From NCBI GenBank assembly GCA_021204375.1, contig JAJPZL010000135.1, positions 1 through 9,633 of the forward strand: a DNA stretch of 9,633 nt. The letters are read 5' to 3'. Numbering within the stretch: the stretch's first letter is position 1; each line of letters starts with the position of its first letter. This stretch comes from Bacteroides sp. GTDB lineage: Bacteria; Bacteroidota; Bacteroidia; Bacteroidales; Bacteroidaceae. The notes beneath the pieces were generated by a model that saw only the letters and a program-made list of their open reading frames with translations, was not told the origin of the DNA and ran no database searches. Below, in pieces: positions 1 to 9,445 of this stretch. Made by a program: the position numbers and the translations under genes.

Positions 1-783
1 CTTCTGGACGATGAAGGGAACGAACTATTGCTTCCCAAGACCGAGCAGATCCCGTCCGACTTTTACCGCAAAGGCGAAACAGCTAGAGCCGTGGTAGCCC
101 GTGTGGATAACAAGAATAACAATCCGGAAATTATTCTTTCCCGTACCTCACCAGTTTTCCTGCAACGTCTTTTCGAAATGGAAGTACCCGAGATCAATGA
201 CGGGCTCATTACGGTTAAGAAAATAGCCCGTATCCCGGGTGAACGTGCTAAAATAGCCGTTGAATCGTATGACGACCGTATCGACCCCGTAGGTGCCTGT
301 GTCGGAGTCAAAGGAAGCCGTATTCACGGTATTGTACGCGAACTCCGTAACGAGAATATTGATGTAATTAACTATACACCCAATATCTTACTTTTTATAC
401 AGCGTGCGCTCAGTCCCGCTAAAGTATCTTCCATCCGTCTGAACGAGGAAGAGAGAAAAGCGGAAGTATTCCTTCGCCCCGAAGAGGTCTCCCTCGCTAT
501 CGGTAAAGGAGGAATGGGTATTAAGCTGGCCAGTATGCTGACTGAATATACCATTGATGTATACCGCGAACTGGATGGTGATGGAGATGATGAAGATATC
601 TACCTGGATGAATTCAAGGATGAGATCGAAGAATGGGTGATCAACGCCATCAAGTCTATTGGTATTGATACGGCTAAAGCCACATTAAATGCTCCCCGTG
701 ATCTGTTGATCGATAAGACAGATCTGGAAGAAGAGACAATTGATGAGGTATTACGTATTTTGAGAGCAGAGTTTGAAGAGTGA
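1..783 (+). CDS. nusA: Transcription termination/antitermination factor NusA, 3' part (5' end outside window)
   Basis: NusA binds RNA polymerase and nascent RNA and modulates pausing, termination and antitermination. The reading frame is open from base 1, so the protein starts upstream of the window; 260 residues are visible. They begin inside the S1 domain (the stretch ending near the RAVVARV segment). Two KH RNA-binding domains follow, with GxxG loops GVKG (visible residues 102-105) and GKGG (168-171). After a very acidic linker (about 188-205) comes a helical C-terminal segment of about 60 residues, which I read as a helix-hairpin-helix-like tail. The TTG at 28 is an internal Leu codon, not the real start. 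The gene ends in TGA 58 nt before infB; nusA-infB is one of the most conserved bacterial gene pairs. Identity is very sure; only the 5' end is missing. Confidence 0.97.
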   Translation, partial: LLDDEGNELLLPKTEQIPSDFYRKGETARAVVARVDNKNNNPEIILSRTSPVFLQRLFEMEVPEINDGLITVKKIARIPGERAKIAVESYDDRIDPVGACVGVKGSRIHGIVRELRNENIDVINYTPNILLFIQRALSPAKVSSIRLNEEERKAEVFLRPEEVSLAIGKGGMGIKLASMLTEYTIDVYRELDGDGDDEDIYLDEFKDEIEEWVINAIKSIGIDTAKATLNAPRDLLIDKTDLEEETIDEVLRILRAEFEE

Positions 784-799
784 TCTCTTCCCTGCGATG

Positions 800-821
800 T
801 ACCGGTGAGTAAGCACCGGTA
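800..821 (+). promoter_or_regulatory. Perfect 8-bp hairpin in the nusA-infB gap
   Basis: TACCGGTG (800-807) and CACCGGTA (814-821) are exact reverse complements around a 6-nt loop AGTAAG. No U-run follows (the next bases are AGGAATAATAATT), so a classical intrinsic terminator is unlikely. The hairpin ends 20 nt before the infB ATG. It could be an RNA processing site, a barrier to 3' exonucleases, or a modulator of infB translation. The structure is directly visible; its role is inference. Confidence 0.5.
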
Positions 822-841
822 AGGAATAATAATTAAAAAGT

Positions 842-3800
842 ATGACGATTAGGTTAAACAAAGTTACAAGAGATTTGAATGTAGGGATATCAACCGTTGT
901 TGAGTTCCTGCAAAAGAAGGGATATACCATTGAAGCGAGTCCTAATACGAAGATTACTGAAGAACAATACGCCGTACTGGTGAAAGAGTTCAGTAAAGAT
1001 AAGAACCTGAAGATCCAGTCTGAGCGTTTCAGCCAGGAAAGACAGAATAAAGACCGCAACAAGTCGTCAGTCTCTATTGATGATAACGGGGAGAAGAAAA
1101 CGGAATCTCCCGCTCCCAAACCTGAAGTGATCAAGACGATAGTTCTTGAGAGTGCCCGTCCCAAATTCAAACAGGTAGGTAAGATCGATCTGGACCAGTT
1201 CAGTAAAAAAGCAGAGAAACAACCGGCTAAGCCTGCTGTAGCTGAAACCCCTGTCAGGCCTGTCAGGGAAGAAAAAGCAACTCCGGATACCGGTAGTGTA
1301 CCCCAGGTAGAAGAGACTCCTGTAGCAGTACCCGTACCTTCCGTTGAAACCACACAAAAAGAAGAACCGGTAAAAGCTGCCCCCGTAGCAGAGCCGGCCC
1401 CCGTAAATATAAAGGAAGAAGAGGTGATAACACAACTCGTACAAGAAGTAAAACCGGAAGAAGGAGAGAGGCCGGCAGAAGTGGCAGAAACACAAACAGA
1501 GAGCAGCGACGTATTTACGATCCGCAAACCGGAGTTTGTCAATAAGATCAATGTGATCGGTCAGATCGACCTGGCTGCCCTGAATCAGTCTACACGTCCG
1601 AAAAAGAAATCCAAAGAGGAAAAGTGGAAAGAGAGAGAAGAGAAAGATCGTCAGCGCCAGGAGCAGCGTAAACAGATGAAAGACGCTATCATCAAAGAGA
1701 TCCGTAAAGATGATGATCCTAACAAAAAGACGAAACCGGCCACCGAAAGCTCTGACGAGAACGCAAGAAAGAAAAAAAGAAGCCGTATCAATAAAGAAAA
1801 GGTGGATATCAATAACGTATCCAACCTGGCCCGTCCTGTTCCCAACAGTGAGAAACCGGCCCGGCCCGGCGGTGGCGGAAGGAACAACCGTAATAATAAT
1901 AACAACAATAACCTGCGCTTTAAGAAACCGGTTATCAAACCTGAGGTTAGCGACGAAGATGTGGCAAAACAGGTAAAAGAGATCCTGGCTCGTCTTACCA
2001 GCAAAGGTAAAAATAAAGCAACCAAGTATCGTAAAGACAAACGCGAACAGGCTATCAATAAACAGCAGGAGATCGAGAACCAGGAGCTGGCCGATAGCAA
2101 AGTACTTAAACTTACCGAGTTCGTAACAGCCAACGAGCTGGCAACGATGATGGATGTATCCGTAAACCAGGTCATCGCTACTTGTATGAGTATCGGTATG
2201 ATGGTATCCATCAACCAGCGCCTGGATGCGGAGACCATTAACCTGGTAGCTGAAGAGTTTGGCTTTAAGACCGAATATGTTAGTGCCGATATAGCTGAGG
2301 CTATTACAGAAGAAGAGGATGCCGAAGAGGATCTGCAACACCGTGCCCCCATTGTAACAGTGATGGGACACATAGACCACGGTAAAACCTCACTCCTGGA
2401 CTACATCCGTAAAGCCAATGTAATTGCCGGTGAGGCCGGAGGTATTACCCAGCATATCGGAGCTTACAATGTAGAACTCGAAGATGGCAGACATATTACC
2501 TTCCTGGATACTCCCGGTCACGAAGCCTTTACGGCGATGCGTGCCCGTGGTGCCAAGGTAACCGATATCGCTATCATTATTGTGGCGGCAGATGACAACG
2601 TGATGCCTCAGACCAAAGAAGCGATCAATCACGCTGTGGCAGCAGGAGTTCCCATTGTATTTGCGATCAATAAGGTAGATAAACCCTCTGCCAACCCCGA
2701 TAAGATCAAAGAAGAACTGGCCAACCTCAACTTCCTGGTAGAAGACTGGGGAGGTAAATACCAGTCGCAGGATATCTCTGCCAAGCAGGGGACCGGTGTA
2801 GCCGAACTGCTTGAAAAGGTACTCCTTGAAGCCGAGATCCTCGAACTCAAAGCCAACCCCGACCGCAAAGGTACAGGTTCCATTATCGAATCTACCCTCG
2901 ATAAAGGGCGTGGGTATGTAGCTACCGTACTGGTATCCAACGGTACCCTGAAAATGGGAGATATTGTACTGGCCGGTACACACTACGGTAAAGTAAAAGC
3001 GATGTTCAACGAACGCGGACAACGTATCCAGGAAGTTGGACCCTCTGAACCCGTGCTGATCCTCGGACTCAACGGTGCACCCACTGCGGGAGACACTTTC
3101 CACGTCATTGATACGGAGCAGGAGGCCCGGGAGATCACCAACAAACGTGAGCAACTACAACGTGAGCAGGGACTCCGTACACAGAAACTCCTTACCCTGG
3201 ACGAAGTGGGACGTCGTATTGCCCTTGGAAACTTTCAGGAACTCAATATTATTGTCAAGGGAGATGTGGACGGTTCTATCGAAGCCCTTAGTGATTCACT
3301 CATCAAACTCTCTACCGAGCAGATCCAGGTGAATGTAATCCATAAAGCCGTAGGCCAGATCTCCGAATCAGATGTTTCGCTGGCCGCAGCCTCCAACGCC
3401 ATTATCATTGGCTTCCAGGTACGTCCTTCAGCCTCTGCACGCAGGTTTGCTGAGCAGGAAGGGGTCGATATCCGTATGTACTCTGTGATCTATGATGCAA
3501 TGGAGGAGGTTAAATCCGCTATGGAAGGTATGTTGGTTCCCGAAGTGAAAGAAGAGGTTACAGCCACCATCGAAGTACGCGAAGTCTTCAACATTACCAA
3601 GGTAGGTACGGTAGCCGGTGCTATTGTGAAAGAAGGTAAGGTGAAACGTAGCGACAAGGCACGCCTTATCCGCGACGGTATCGTGATCCATACCGGAGCT
3701 ATCAATGCGCTCAAACGCTTTAAAGATGATGTCAAAGAGGTAGCCGTGAATTACGAATGCGGTATCAGCCTGGTAAATTATCACGATATCAAAGTAGGAG

Positions 3801-3847
3801 ATATTATTGAATCCTTCCAGGAAATAGAAGTAAAACAGACCTTATAA
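842..3847 (+). CDS. infB: Translation initiation factor IF-2
   Basis: IF2 is the GTPase that places initiator fMet-tRNA on the 30S subunit and drives subunit joining. At 1001 residues it is full length for this phylum. Domains in order: a small IF2_N fold (about 1-52); a long, probably disordered linker rich in Pro, Glu, Ala and Lys (about 55-415), including a Gly/Arg patch and seven consecutive Asn (351-357); a second IF2_N domain (about 420-470); the G domain with G1 GHIDHGKT (509-516), the G2 region [11 protein letters not shown]3 DTPGH (556-560, including the catalytic His), G4 NKVD (610-613) and G5 SAKQGTG (646-652); then the beta-barrel domain II, domain III and the C-terminal fMet-tRNA-binding barrel. 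G1 carries Ile where Val is commonest, a mild change. The ATG at 842 fits the start of the IF2_N domain. No Shine-Dalgarno is seen, as usual in Bacteroidota. Confidence 0.98.
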   Translation: MTIRLNKVTRDLNVGISTVVEFLQKKGYTIEASPNTKITEEQYAVLVKEFSKDKNLKIQSERFSQERQNKDRNKSSVSIDDNGEKKTESPAPKPEVIKTIVLESARPKFKQVGKIDLDQFSKKAEKQPAKPAVAETPVRPVREEKATPDTGSVPQVEETPVAVPVPSVETTQKEEPVKAAPVAEPAPVNIKEEEVITQLVQEVKPEEGERPAEVAETQTESSDVFTIRKPEFVNKINVIGQIDLAALNQSTRPKKKSKEEKWKEREEKDRQRQEQRKQMKDAIIKEIRKDDDPNKKTKPATESSDENARKKKRSRINKEKVDINNVSNLARPVPNSEKPARPGGGGRNNRNNNNNNNLRFKKPVIKPEVSDEDVAKQVKEILARLTSKGKNKATKYRKDKREQAINKQQEIENQELADSKVLKLTEFVTANELATMMDVSVNQVIATCMSIGMMVSINQRLDAETINLVAEEFGFKTEYVSADIAEAITEEEDAEEDLQHRAPIVTVMGHIDHGKTSLLDYIRKANVIAGEAGGITQHIGAYNVELEDGRHITFLDTPGHEAFTAMRARGAKVTDIAIIIVAADDNVMPQTKEAINHAVAAGVPIVFAINKVDKPSANPDKIKEELANLNFLVEDWGGKYQSQDISAKQGTGVAELLEKVLLEAEILELKANPDRKGTGSIIESTLDKGRGYVATVLVSNGTLKMGDIVLAGTHYGKVKAMFNERGQRIQEVGPSEPVLILGLNGAPTAGDTFHVIDTEQEAREITNKREQLQREQGLRTQKLLTLDEVGRRIALGNFQELNIIVKGDVDGSIEALSDSLIKLSTEQIQVNVIHKAVGQISESDVSLAAASNAIIIGFQVRPSASARRFAEQEGVDIRMYSVIYDAMEEVKSAMEGMLVPEVKEEVTATIEVREVFNITKVGTVAGAIVKEGKVKRSDKARLIRDGIVIHTGAINALKRFKDDVKEVAVNYECGISLVNYHDIKVGDIIESFQEIEVKQTL

Positions 3848-3872
3848 TCACATTATAGAGTCGAAGACTTTA

Positions 3873-3919
3873 AAATGTGCCAATGAAATACCTGAAAACA
3901 TATCTTCATTGGCACATTT
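3873..3919. terminator. Perfect 15-bp stem-loop after infB; probable terminator
   Basis: AAATGTGCCAATGAA (3873-3887) is exactly complementary to TTCATTGGCACATTT (3905-3919), with a 17-nt AT-rich loop. It starts 26 nt after the infB stop and ends 14 nt before the cvpA ATG. The outer pairs are A/T, so the stem closes on an ATTT on one strand and a TAAAGT-side tail on the other; the U-rich tail is weak. Most likely it ends the nusA-infB transcript, partly or fully. Because it lies directly against the cvpA start, it could instead act on cvpA-suf expression as an attenuator or leader hairpin. The structure is certain; termination is inferred. Confidence 0.6.
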
Positions 3920-3933
3920 ATGTATAAATAAAG

Positions 3934-4434
3934 ATGACAACCATTGATATAGTGATCCTGGTCCTGCTGGCCGTCGGTACCCTTATCGGTTTTACCAAAG
4001 GGTTTATCCAGCAGCTTGCCTCCATTGCCGGCTTTGTGATCGGCCTGTGGGCCGCCGGTGTCCTTTACGGTTCGCTGGCTGAGCGTCTTTATCCCGTTAT
4101 TACGGAATCCAGAACCCTGGCACAGGTTCTCTCTTTTCTGGCCATCTGGATCATTATACCACTTCTCTTTTCGCTGGTTGCTTCCACACTTACCAAAGTC
4201 GCCGAAGCCCTTGCACTGGGGTGTATCAACCGGTGGCTGGGAGCCGCGCTGGGGTTTGCCAAATACGCCCTTATGATCAGTTTACTGATCCATGTAATTG
4301 ATTATATAGATACCGACGGTCGTTTTACTCGTCAAACAAACAAAGAAGGATCCCTGTTATACACTCGGATGAAGGAAGTTACAGCTCCCTTCTTCCCGGC
4401 TGTAGAAGAGGCCACCCAACAATTTATAATTTAA
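3934..4434 (+). CDS. CvpA-family inner-membrane protein
   Basis: A 166-residue protein of the CvpA family, named after colicin V production in E. coli; its biochemical role in Bacteroidota is not settled. Four hydrophobic segments are visible at about 4-20, 29-48, 62-86 and 102-122. Typical family marks are the [10 protein letters not shown] turn after the first helix (residues 19-28) and the [10 protein letters not shown] segment at the entry to helix four (99-108). A soluble, charged tail of about 40 residues follows. Only 4 nt separate its stop from sufB, so it is probably co-transcribed with the suf genes. This order (infB, cvpA, sufB) recurs in Bacteroidales to my knowledge, but a role in Fe-S assembly is not shown. 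Family assignment is sure; function is unknown. Confidence 0.9.
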   Translation: MTTIDIVILVLLAVGTLIGFTKGFIQQLASIAGFVIGLWAAGVLYGSLAERLYPVITESRTLAQVLSFLAIWIIIPLLFSLVASTLTKVAEALALGCINRWLGAALGFAKYALMISLLIHVIDYIDTDGRFTRQTNKEGSLLYTRMKEVTAPFFPAVEEATQQFII

Positions 4435-4438
4435 GGTT

Positions 4439-5893
4439 ATGCAACAGGAAGAACCCAATAAATTCGTGAAGGAATTCACACAGGAAAAATATAAATACGG
4501 ATTTACTACCGACGTTCAGACGGAGGTCATTCCCAAAGGACTCAATGAAGAGGTGATCCGGCTTATTTCCGCCAAAAAAGAGGAGCCCGGGTGGTTACTC
4601 GAATTCCGCCTCAAAGCCTATCAATACTGGCTTACCATGGAGATGCCAAGCTGGGCCCATCTCACTATACCACCGATCGACTATCAGGATATATCCTACT
4701 ATGCCGATCCTATCCAAAAGAAGGAGGAGCCCAAATCGATGGACGAGGTCGACCCCGAACTCATTAAAACCTTTAATAAACTGGGTATACCCCTGGAAGA
4801 GCAGATGGCCCTGAGCGGTATTGCCGTAGATGCAGTGATGGACTCCGTTTCCGTCAAGACCACTTTTAAAGAGACCCTTATGGAGAAAGGAATCATCTTC
4901 TGCTCTTTCAGTGAAGCCGTTAAAGAGCACCCTGATCTTATCCGGAAATATATGGGCTCGGTAGTAGGCCACCGCGATAACTATTTCGCAGCCCTTAACT
5001 CCGCAGTCTTCTCCGACGGATCCTTTGTCTATATTCCCAAAGGAGTCAGATGCCCCATGGAGCTCTCCACCTATTTCCGGATCAATGCTGCTAATACCGG
5101 GCAGTTCGAACGGACCCTTATCGTAGCCGATGACGACTCCTATGTATCTTATCTCGAAGGATGTACGGCACCGATGCGTGACGAGAACCAACTCCATGCT
5201 GCTATTGTAGAGATCGTTGTACACGACCGGGCCGAAGTAAAATACTCCACCGTACAGAACTGGTATCCAGGTGATGCCTACGGCAAAGGAGGAGTCTATA
5301 ACTTTGTAACCAAACGCGGACACTGCAAAGGAGTCGACTCCAAACTATCCTGGACACAGGTAGAGACCGGAAGTGCTATCACCTGGAAATACCCCAGTTG
5401 CATCCTTAGCGGTGATAACTCTGTGGGAGAGTTCTATTCCGTAGCCGTTACCAATAACTTTCAACAGGCCGATACCGGTACCAAGATGATCCACATCGGG
5501 CGAAATACCAAAAGCACCATTATCAGTAAAGGGATCTCTGCCGGACACAGCCAGAACTCCTACCGAGGATTGGTCAAAGTAGTCGAAAAAGCTGAAGGAG
5601 CCCGTAACTACAGCCAGTGCGACAGCCTGCTGCTGGGTGATCAGTGCGGAGCCCATACCTTTCCCTATATGGATATCCATAACGAGACAGCCGTTATTGA
5701 GCATGAAGCCACCACCTCCAAAATATCCGAAGACCAGCTTTTCTATTGTAACCAGCGCGGTATCCCTACCGAAGATGCCATCGGGCTGATCGTCAACGGA
5801 TATGCCAAAGAGGTGATCAACAAACTTCCGATGGAGTTTGCCGTAGAAGCACAAAAACTACTCGCTATCTCGCTGGAAGAAAGTGTCGGATAA
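4439..5893 (+). CDS. sufB: Fe-S cluster assembly scaffold protein SufB
   Basis: SufB is the main scaffold subunit of the cytosolic SufBC2D complex; it accepts persulfide sulfur and carries the nascent Fe-S cluster at the interface with SufD. The 484-residue length is normal. Key residues match E. coli SufB by local context: Cys242 in EGCTAP (E. coli Cys254, sulfur entry), Cys394 in SQCDS (E. coli Cys405, cluster ligand), and His422-Glu423 in EHEATTS (E. coli His433-Glu434). The 28-residue spacing between the last Cys and His is the same as in E. coli. The [14 protein letters not shown] beta-helix core and the [16 protein letters not shown]-terminal helix, which contacts SufC, are intact. The ATG at 4439 follows the cvpA stop by 4 nt. 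It is followed by sufC after 29 A-rich nt. Nothing is missing. Confidence 0.98.
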   Translation: MQQEEPNKFVKEFTQEKYKYGFTTDVQTEVIPKGLNEEVIRLISAKKEEPGWLLEFRLKAYQYWLTMEMPSWAHLTIPPIDYQDISYYADPIQKKEEPKSMDEVDPELIKTFNKLGIPLEEQMALSGIAVDAVMDSVSVKTTFKETLMEKGIIFCSFSEAVKEHPDLIRKYMGSVVGHRDNYFAALNSAVFSDGSFVYIPKGVRCPMELSTYFRINAANTGQFERTLIVADDDSYVSYLEGCTAPMRDENQLHAAIVEIVVHDRAEVKYSTVQNWYPGDAYGKGGVYNFVTKRGHCKGVDSKLSWTQVETGSAITWKYPSCILSGDNSVGEFYSVAVTNNFQQADTGTKMIHIGRNTKSTIISKGISAGHSQNSYRGLVKVVEKAEGARNYSQCDSLLLGDQCGAHTFPYMDIHNETAVIEHEATTSKISEDQLFYCNQRGIPTEDAIGLIVNGYAKEVINKLPMEFAVEAQKLLAISLEESVG

Positions 5894-5922
5894 TCAAACG
5901 TAAATAAGTAAAAGAACAAGAT

Positions 5923-6672
<750 letters not shown>

Positions 6673-6676
6673 CATC

Positions 6677-8020
6677 ATGAAACCAGAACAACAATATATT
6701 GACCTCTATACTCAGGTACGCGAAAGCATCTACCGGCACAGCAGCGAAGTACTCAATGCTACCCGCGAACGTGCTTTCGAAGATTTCTGCCGGGCCGGTT
6801 TTCCTACCAGCCGGGAAGAGAATTATAAGTATACGGATGTAAGCAAAAAGTTTGAAGCCGATTACGGGCTCAACATCAATCGTCTCGATATACCGGTCAA
6901 TCCCTACGAAGTATTTACCTGCGACGTACCCAATATGGGTACCTCCCTTTATTTCGTGGTGAACGACGCCTTTTACAGCAAACTACTTCCCAAAACCACT
7001 CTTCCCGAAGGAGTATTGCTGGGAAGCCTCCGGGAGCTCTCCAATGAGTATCCCGCACTGGTAGAGAAGTACTACGGTAAACTTGCCGATACCAAAAAAG
7101 ACGCCGTTACCGCTTTCAATACTACCTTTACCCAGGATGGACTCTTTATCTATGTCCCCCGTAATGTAGTAGTCGAAAAGACCCTCCAGCTGGTAAATAT
7201 CCTTCGCGGGGATGTCGATCTGATGGTCAACCGCCGGGTACTGATCGTACTCGAAGAGGGAGCCCAACTCCGCCTGCTGGTTTGTGATCACGCTATGGAC
7301 GAAGTAAACTTCCTGGCCACCCAGGTGATCGAAGTCTTTGCCGGCGAAAATGCCGTTTTCGATATGTACGAACTCGAAGAGACAACCACCGCTACCACCC
7401 GTATCAGTAACCTCTATGTAGAGCAGAAAGCCGGAAGCAATGTACTGCTCAACGGTATGTCACTCTACACCGGTACTACCCGCAATACCACCGAAGTATC
7501 CCTGATCGGCGAAGGAGCAGAGATCACCCTCTGCGGGATGGCCATTACAGATGGAGAGCAACATGTCGATAATAACACCTTTATCGATCACCGGGTACCC
7601 AACTGCCACAGTCGGGAACTCTATAAATATGTACTCGACGACCACTCTACCGGAGCCTTTGCCGGCCGTGTACTCGTTCGTCCCGGTGCGCAGCACACTC
7701 TTTCCGAGCAGACCAACCGCAACCTGTGCGCTACCAGCAAAGCCCGTATGTATACCCAGCCACAGCTGGAGATCTATGCAGACGATGTAAAGTGCAGCCA
7801 CGGAGCCACCGTAGGACAGCTTGATGAGAATACACTCTTCTATATGCGTGCTCGCGGTATTCCCGAAAAAGAGGCCCGCCTGCTATTGATGTTCGCATTT
7901 GTCAATGAAGTTATTGATACGATCCGCATTGACGCCCTCAAAGATCGCCTTCACCTGCTGGTAGAGAAACGTTTCCGCGGAGAACTCAAAAGGTGCCAGG
8001 ATTGTGCCATCTGTAAATAA
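6677..8020 (+). CDS. sufD: Fe-S cluster assembly protein SufD
   Basis: SufD is the SufB paralogue that pairs with it in the SufBC2D scaffold and supplies a ligand to the nascent cluster. I chose the ATG at 6677, 4 nt after the sufC stop, giving 447 residues. An in-frame ATG at 6617 would overlap sufC by 56 nt and add 20 residues unlike SufD. The family core is the C-terminal block DVKCSHGATVGQLDENTLFYMRARGI-type segment: Cys373-Ser374-His375 correspond to E. coli Cys358-Ser359-His360, where His360 takes part in cluster building. The N-terminal helical domain and central beta-helix are present. Unusually compared with E. coli SufD, the protein ends in a basic tail with C-x2-C-x2-C (Cys440, 443, 446), followed only by Lys447. 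Whether this tail binds metal is unknown. Confidence 0.96.
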   Translation: MKPEQQYIDLYTQVRESIYRHSSEVLNATRERAFEDFCRAGFPTSREENYKYTDVSKKFEADYGLNINRLDIPVNPYEVFTCDVPNMGTSLYFVVNDAFYSKLLPKTTLPEGVLLGSLRELSNEYPALVEKYYGKLADTKKDAVTAFNTTFTQDGLFIYVPRNVVVEKTLQLVNILRGDVDLMVNRRVLIVLEEGAQLRLLVCDHAMDEVNFLATQVIEVFAGENAVFDMYELEETTTATTRISNLYVEQKAGSNVLLNGMSLYTGTTRNTTEVSLIGEGAEITLCGMAITDGEQHVDNNTFIDHRVPNCHSRELYKYVLDDHSTGAFAGRVLVRPGAQHTLSEQTNRNLCATSKARMYTQPQLEIYADDVKCSHGATVGQLDENTLFYMRARGIPEKEARLLLMFAFVNEVIDTIRIDALKDRLHLLVEKRFRGELKRCQDCAICK

Positions 8021-8028
8021 GATAGATC

Positions 8029-9240
8029 ATGGATGTAACAAAAATACGCGAAGATTTCCCCATTCTTGAGCGGGAGGTATACGGTAAACCCCTTATCTAC
8101 CTCGATAACGGAGCCACTACCCAGAAACCCCGTGCCGTGGTAGAATCCATTGTAGACGAGTACTACTCCGTCAACTCCAATGTACATCGGGGCGTCCACT
8201 TCCTTTCCCAGCGGGCCACCGAACTCCACGAGAACTCCCGCGAATCCGTGCGCAACTTTATCAATGCCGCCTCTTCCCGGGAGATCATCTTTACCCGCGG
8301 AACCACCAAAGCCATCAACCTGCTTGCCTTCTGTATGGGCGAAGCGTGTATGAAGGAGGGCGATGAGGTAATTATCTCCACCATGGAGCACCACAGTAAT
8401 ATTGTACCCTGGCAGCTCCTGGAAACCCGCAAAGGTATCCGTCTGAAGGTCATTCCCATGAACGACCGAGGCGAGCTCCTGATGGACGAATACCGCAACC
8501 TCATTACCGACCGTACCAGGCTGGTATCGGTAACCCATGTCTCCAATGTATTGGGAACTATCAATCCCGTAAAAGAGATCATTAATATAGCTCACCAGGC
8601 AGGAATACCCGTACTATTAGACGGAGCCCAGGCCGTTCCCCATCTACAGGTGGATGTCCGTGACCTCGATGTCGATTTTTACACTTTCTCTGCCCATAAA
8701 GTATACGGCCCTACCGGTATCGGTGTACTCTACGGTAAAGAGGCGTGGCTCGACAGACTTCCCCCTTACCAGGGAGGAGGAGAGATGATCCAAAAAGTAA
8801 CCTTTGAAAAGACCACGTTCAACGAACTCCCCTATAAATTCGAAGCCGGTACGCCCGACTATATCGGTACCACCGCCTTTGCCAAAGCCATTGATTATAT
8901 TACCGCTATCGGCATGGATAAGATCGCTGCCCACGAACACACACTGACCGAATATGCAACCCGTCGCTTCAAAGAGATCGAAGGGCTTCGTATCTACGGA
9001 GAAGCCCCCCACAAAAGCAGCATCATCTCCTTCCTAGTAGCCGGTATCCATCACTTCGATATGGGTACCCTGCTCGACCGGTTGGGAATAGCCGTACGTA
9101 CCGGCCACCATTGTGCCCAGCCGCTTATGCAACGACTCGGTATCGAAGGTACCGTAAGAGCCTCTTTCGGTGTATATAACACCCTGCAGGAGATCGATGC
9201 ACTCGTAGCCTGGATCGACCGGGTGCGGAAGATGTTTTGA
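8029..9240 (+). CDS. sufS: Cysteine desulfurase SufS (PLP-dependent)
   Basis: SufS removes sulfur from L-cysteine, giving alanine and an enzyme-bound persulfide that feeds SufB. It is a 403-residue class V aminotransferase-fold enzyme. The PLP lysine is Lys224 in SAHKVYGP. His121 in MEHHSNIVPW stacks on PLP (E. coli His123). Asp198 and Gln201 in DGAQAVPH hold the ring and its hydroxyl. The persulfide Cys is Cys362 in RTGHHCAQP. All are offset by exactly two from E. coli SufS, so the active site is complete. The RASFGVYNT segment near the end is also typical of the SufS group rather than of IscS. The start at 8029 lies 8 nt after the sufD stop, so it is the last gene of the operon. It normally needs SufE or SufU as a sulfur acceptor; neither is in the window. 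Confidence 0.97.
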   Translation: MDVTKIREDFPILEREVYGKPLIYLDNGATTQKPRAVVESIVDEYYSVNSNVHRGVHFLSQRATELHENSRESVRNFINAASSREIIFTRGTTKAINLLAFCMGEACMKEGDEVIISTMEHHSNIVPWQLLETRKGIRLKVIPMNDRGELLMDEYRNLITDRTRLVSVTHVSNVLGTINPVKEIINIAHQAGIPVLLDGAQAVPHLQVDVRDLDVDFYTFSAHKVYGPTGIGVLYGKEAWLDRLPPYQGGGEMIQKVTFEKTTFNELPYKFEAGTPDYIGTTAFAKAIDYITAIGMDKIAAHEHTLTEYATRRFKEIEGLRIYGEAPHKSSIISFLVAGIHHFDMGTLLDRLGIAVRTGHHCAQPLMQRLGIEGTVRASFGVYNTLQEIDALVAWIDRVRKMF

Positions 9241-9266
9241 CAGAGATAAAATAAAAATAAAAGAGA

Positions 9267-9298
9267 TTGGATCAAAAGTAATTTTATTTCTAATTTTG
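9267..9298 (+). promoter_or_regulatory. Possible Bacteroidota-type promoter inside the palindrome
   Basis: TAATTTTG (9291-9298) fits the Bacteroides -7 consensus TAnnTTTG exactly. A TTG (9267-9269) lies 21 nt upstream, at the upper end of the usual 19-21 spacing for the -33 box. Transcription would run into the hairpin series at 9446-9606. The -33 box is minimal and the region is AT-rich, so chance occurrence is quite possible. Confidence 0.2.
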
Positions 9299-9363
9299 TC
9301 ATGTTGAACGCAGTGAAACATATTTTTTACATAGAAAAGATTCTTCATTACATTCAGAATGAC
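9298..9363. repeat. Inner inverted repeat with GTCATnnTGAA...TGAA arms
   Basis: The left arm begins GTCATGTTGAACGCAGTGAA (9298-9317). The right arm, read on the minus strand from 9363, begins GTCATTCTGAATGTAATGAA and runs on into GAATCTTTT. Both resemble, from memory, the dispersed intergenic motif TCATTCTGA-n-CG-n-AG-n-GAAGAATCT found in many Bacteroidota and other genomes. That resemblance was not searched. The partial degeneracy between the arms suggests an old copy. Confidence 0.45.
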
Positions 9364-9445
9364 AAATATGATAGTATATTTTACTTTTGATATAATCTCT
9401 TTTACAGGGTACCATTTAAATTATTCTTTTTTGTTACGTCATTTA

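Larger units (their letters stand above)
9258..9404. mobile_element. AT-rich nested palindrome; possible MITE or REP-like element
   Basis: Two 24-nt arms, 9258-9281 and 9381-9404, are inverted repeats pairing at 22 of 24 positions, plus one possible G-U pair. Inside them lies a second inverted repeat, 9298-9317 against 9344-9363, pairing at 15 of 20 positions; three more A-T pairs extend its outer side. The two repeats share almost the same axis, so the whole could fold as one long interrupted hairpin. There is no ORF inside. The outer arms are bordered by TA at both ends, compatible with, but not proof of, a TA target duplication as in IS630/Tc1-mariner-type MITEs. It starts 17 nt after the sufS stop and may also end suf transcription. 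The structure is seen directly; mobility is inferred. Confidence 0.55.

Noticed and set aside
28..30. TTG as a start for the first gene
   Set aside because: The frame is open to base 1 and the nine upstream codons continue the NusA S1-domain sequence, so the gene is truncated by the window edge.
1892..1912. Run of seven Asn codons in IF2 as a phase-variable tract
   Set aside because: The run mixes AAT and AAC codons and changes by whole codons only, so slippage would not switch the frame; it is a normal low-complexity linker.
1067..2380. Long minus-strand open frame opposite infB
   Set aside because: It is antisense to the conserved IF2 coding sequence; the long frame follows from the codon composition of the low-complexity linker and has no recognisable domain.
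2363..2389. Ile in place of Val in the IF2 G1 motif (GHIDHGKT)
   Set aside because: It is a conservative change outside the phosphate-binding residues; all other G motifs are standard.
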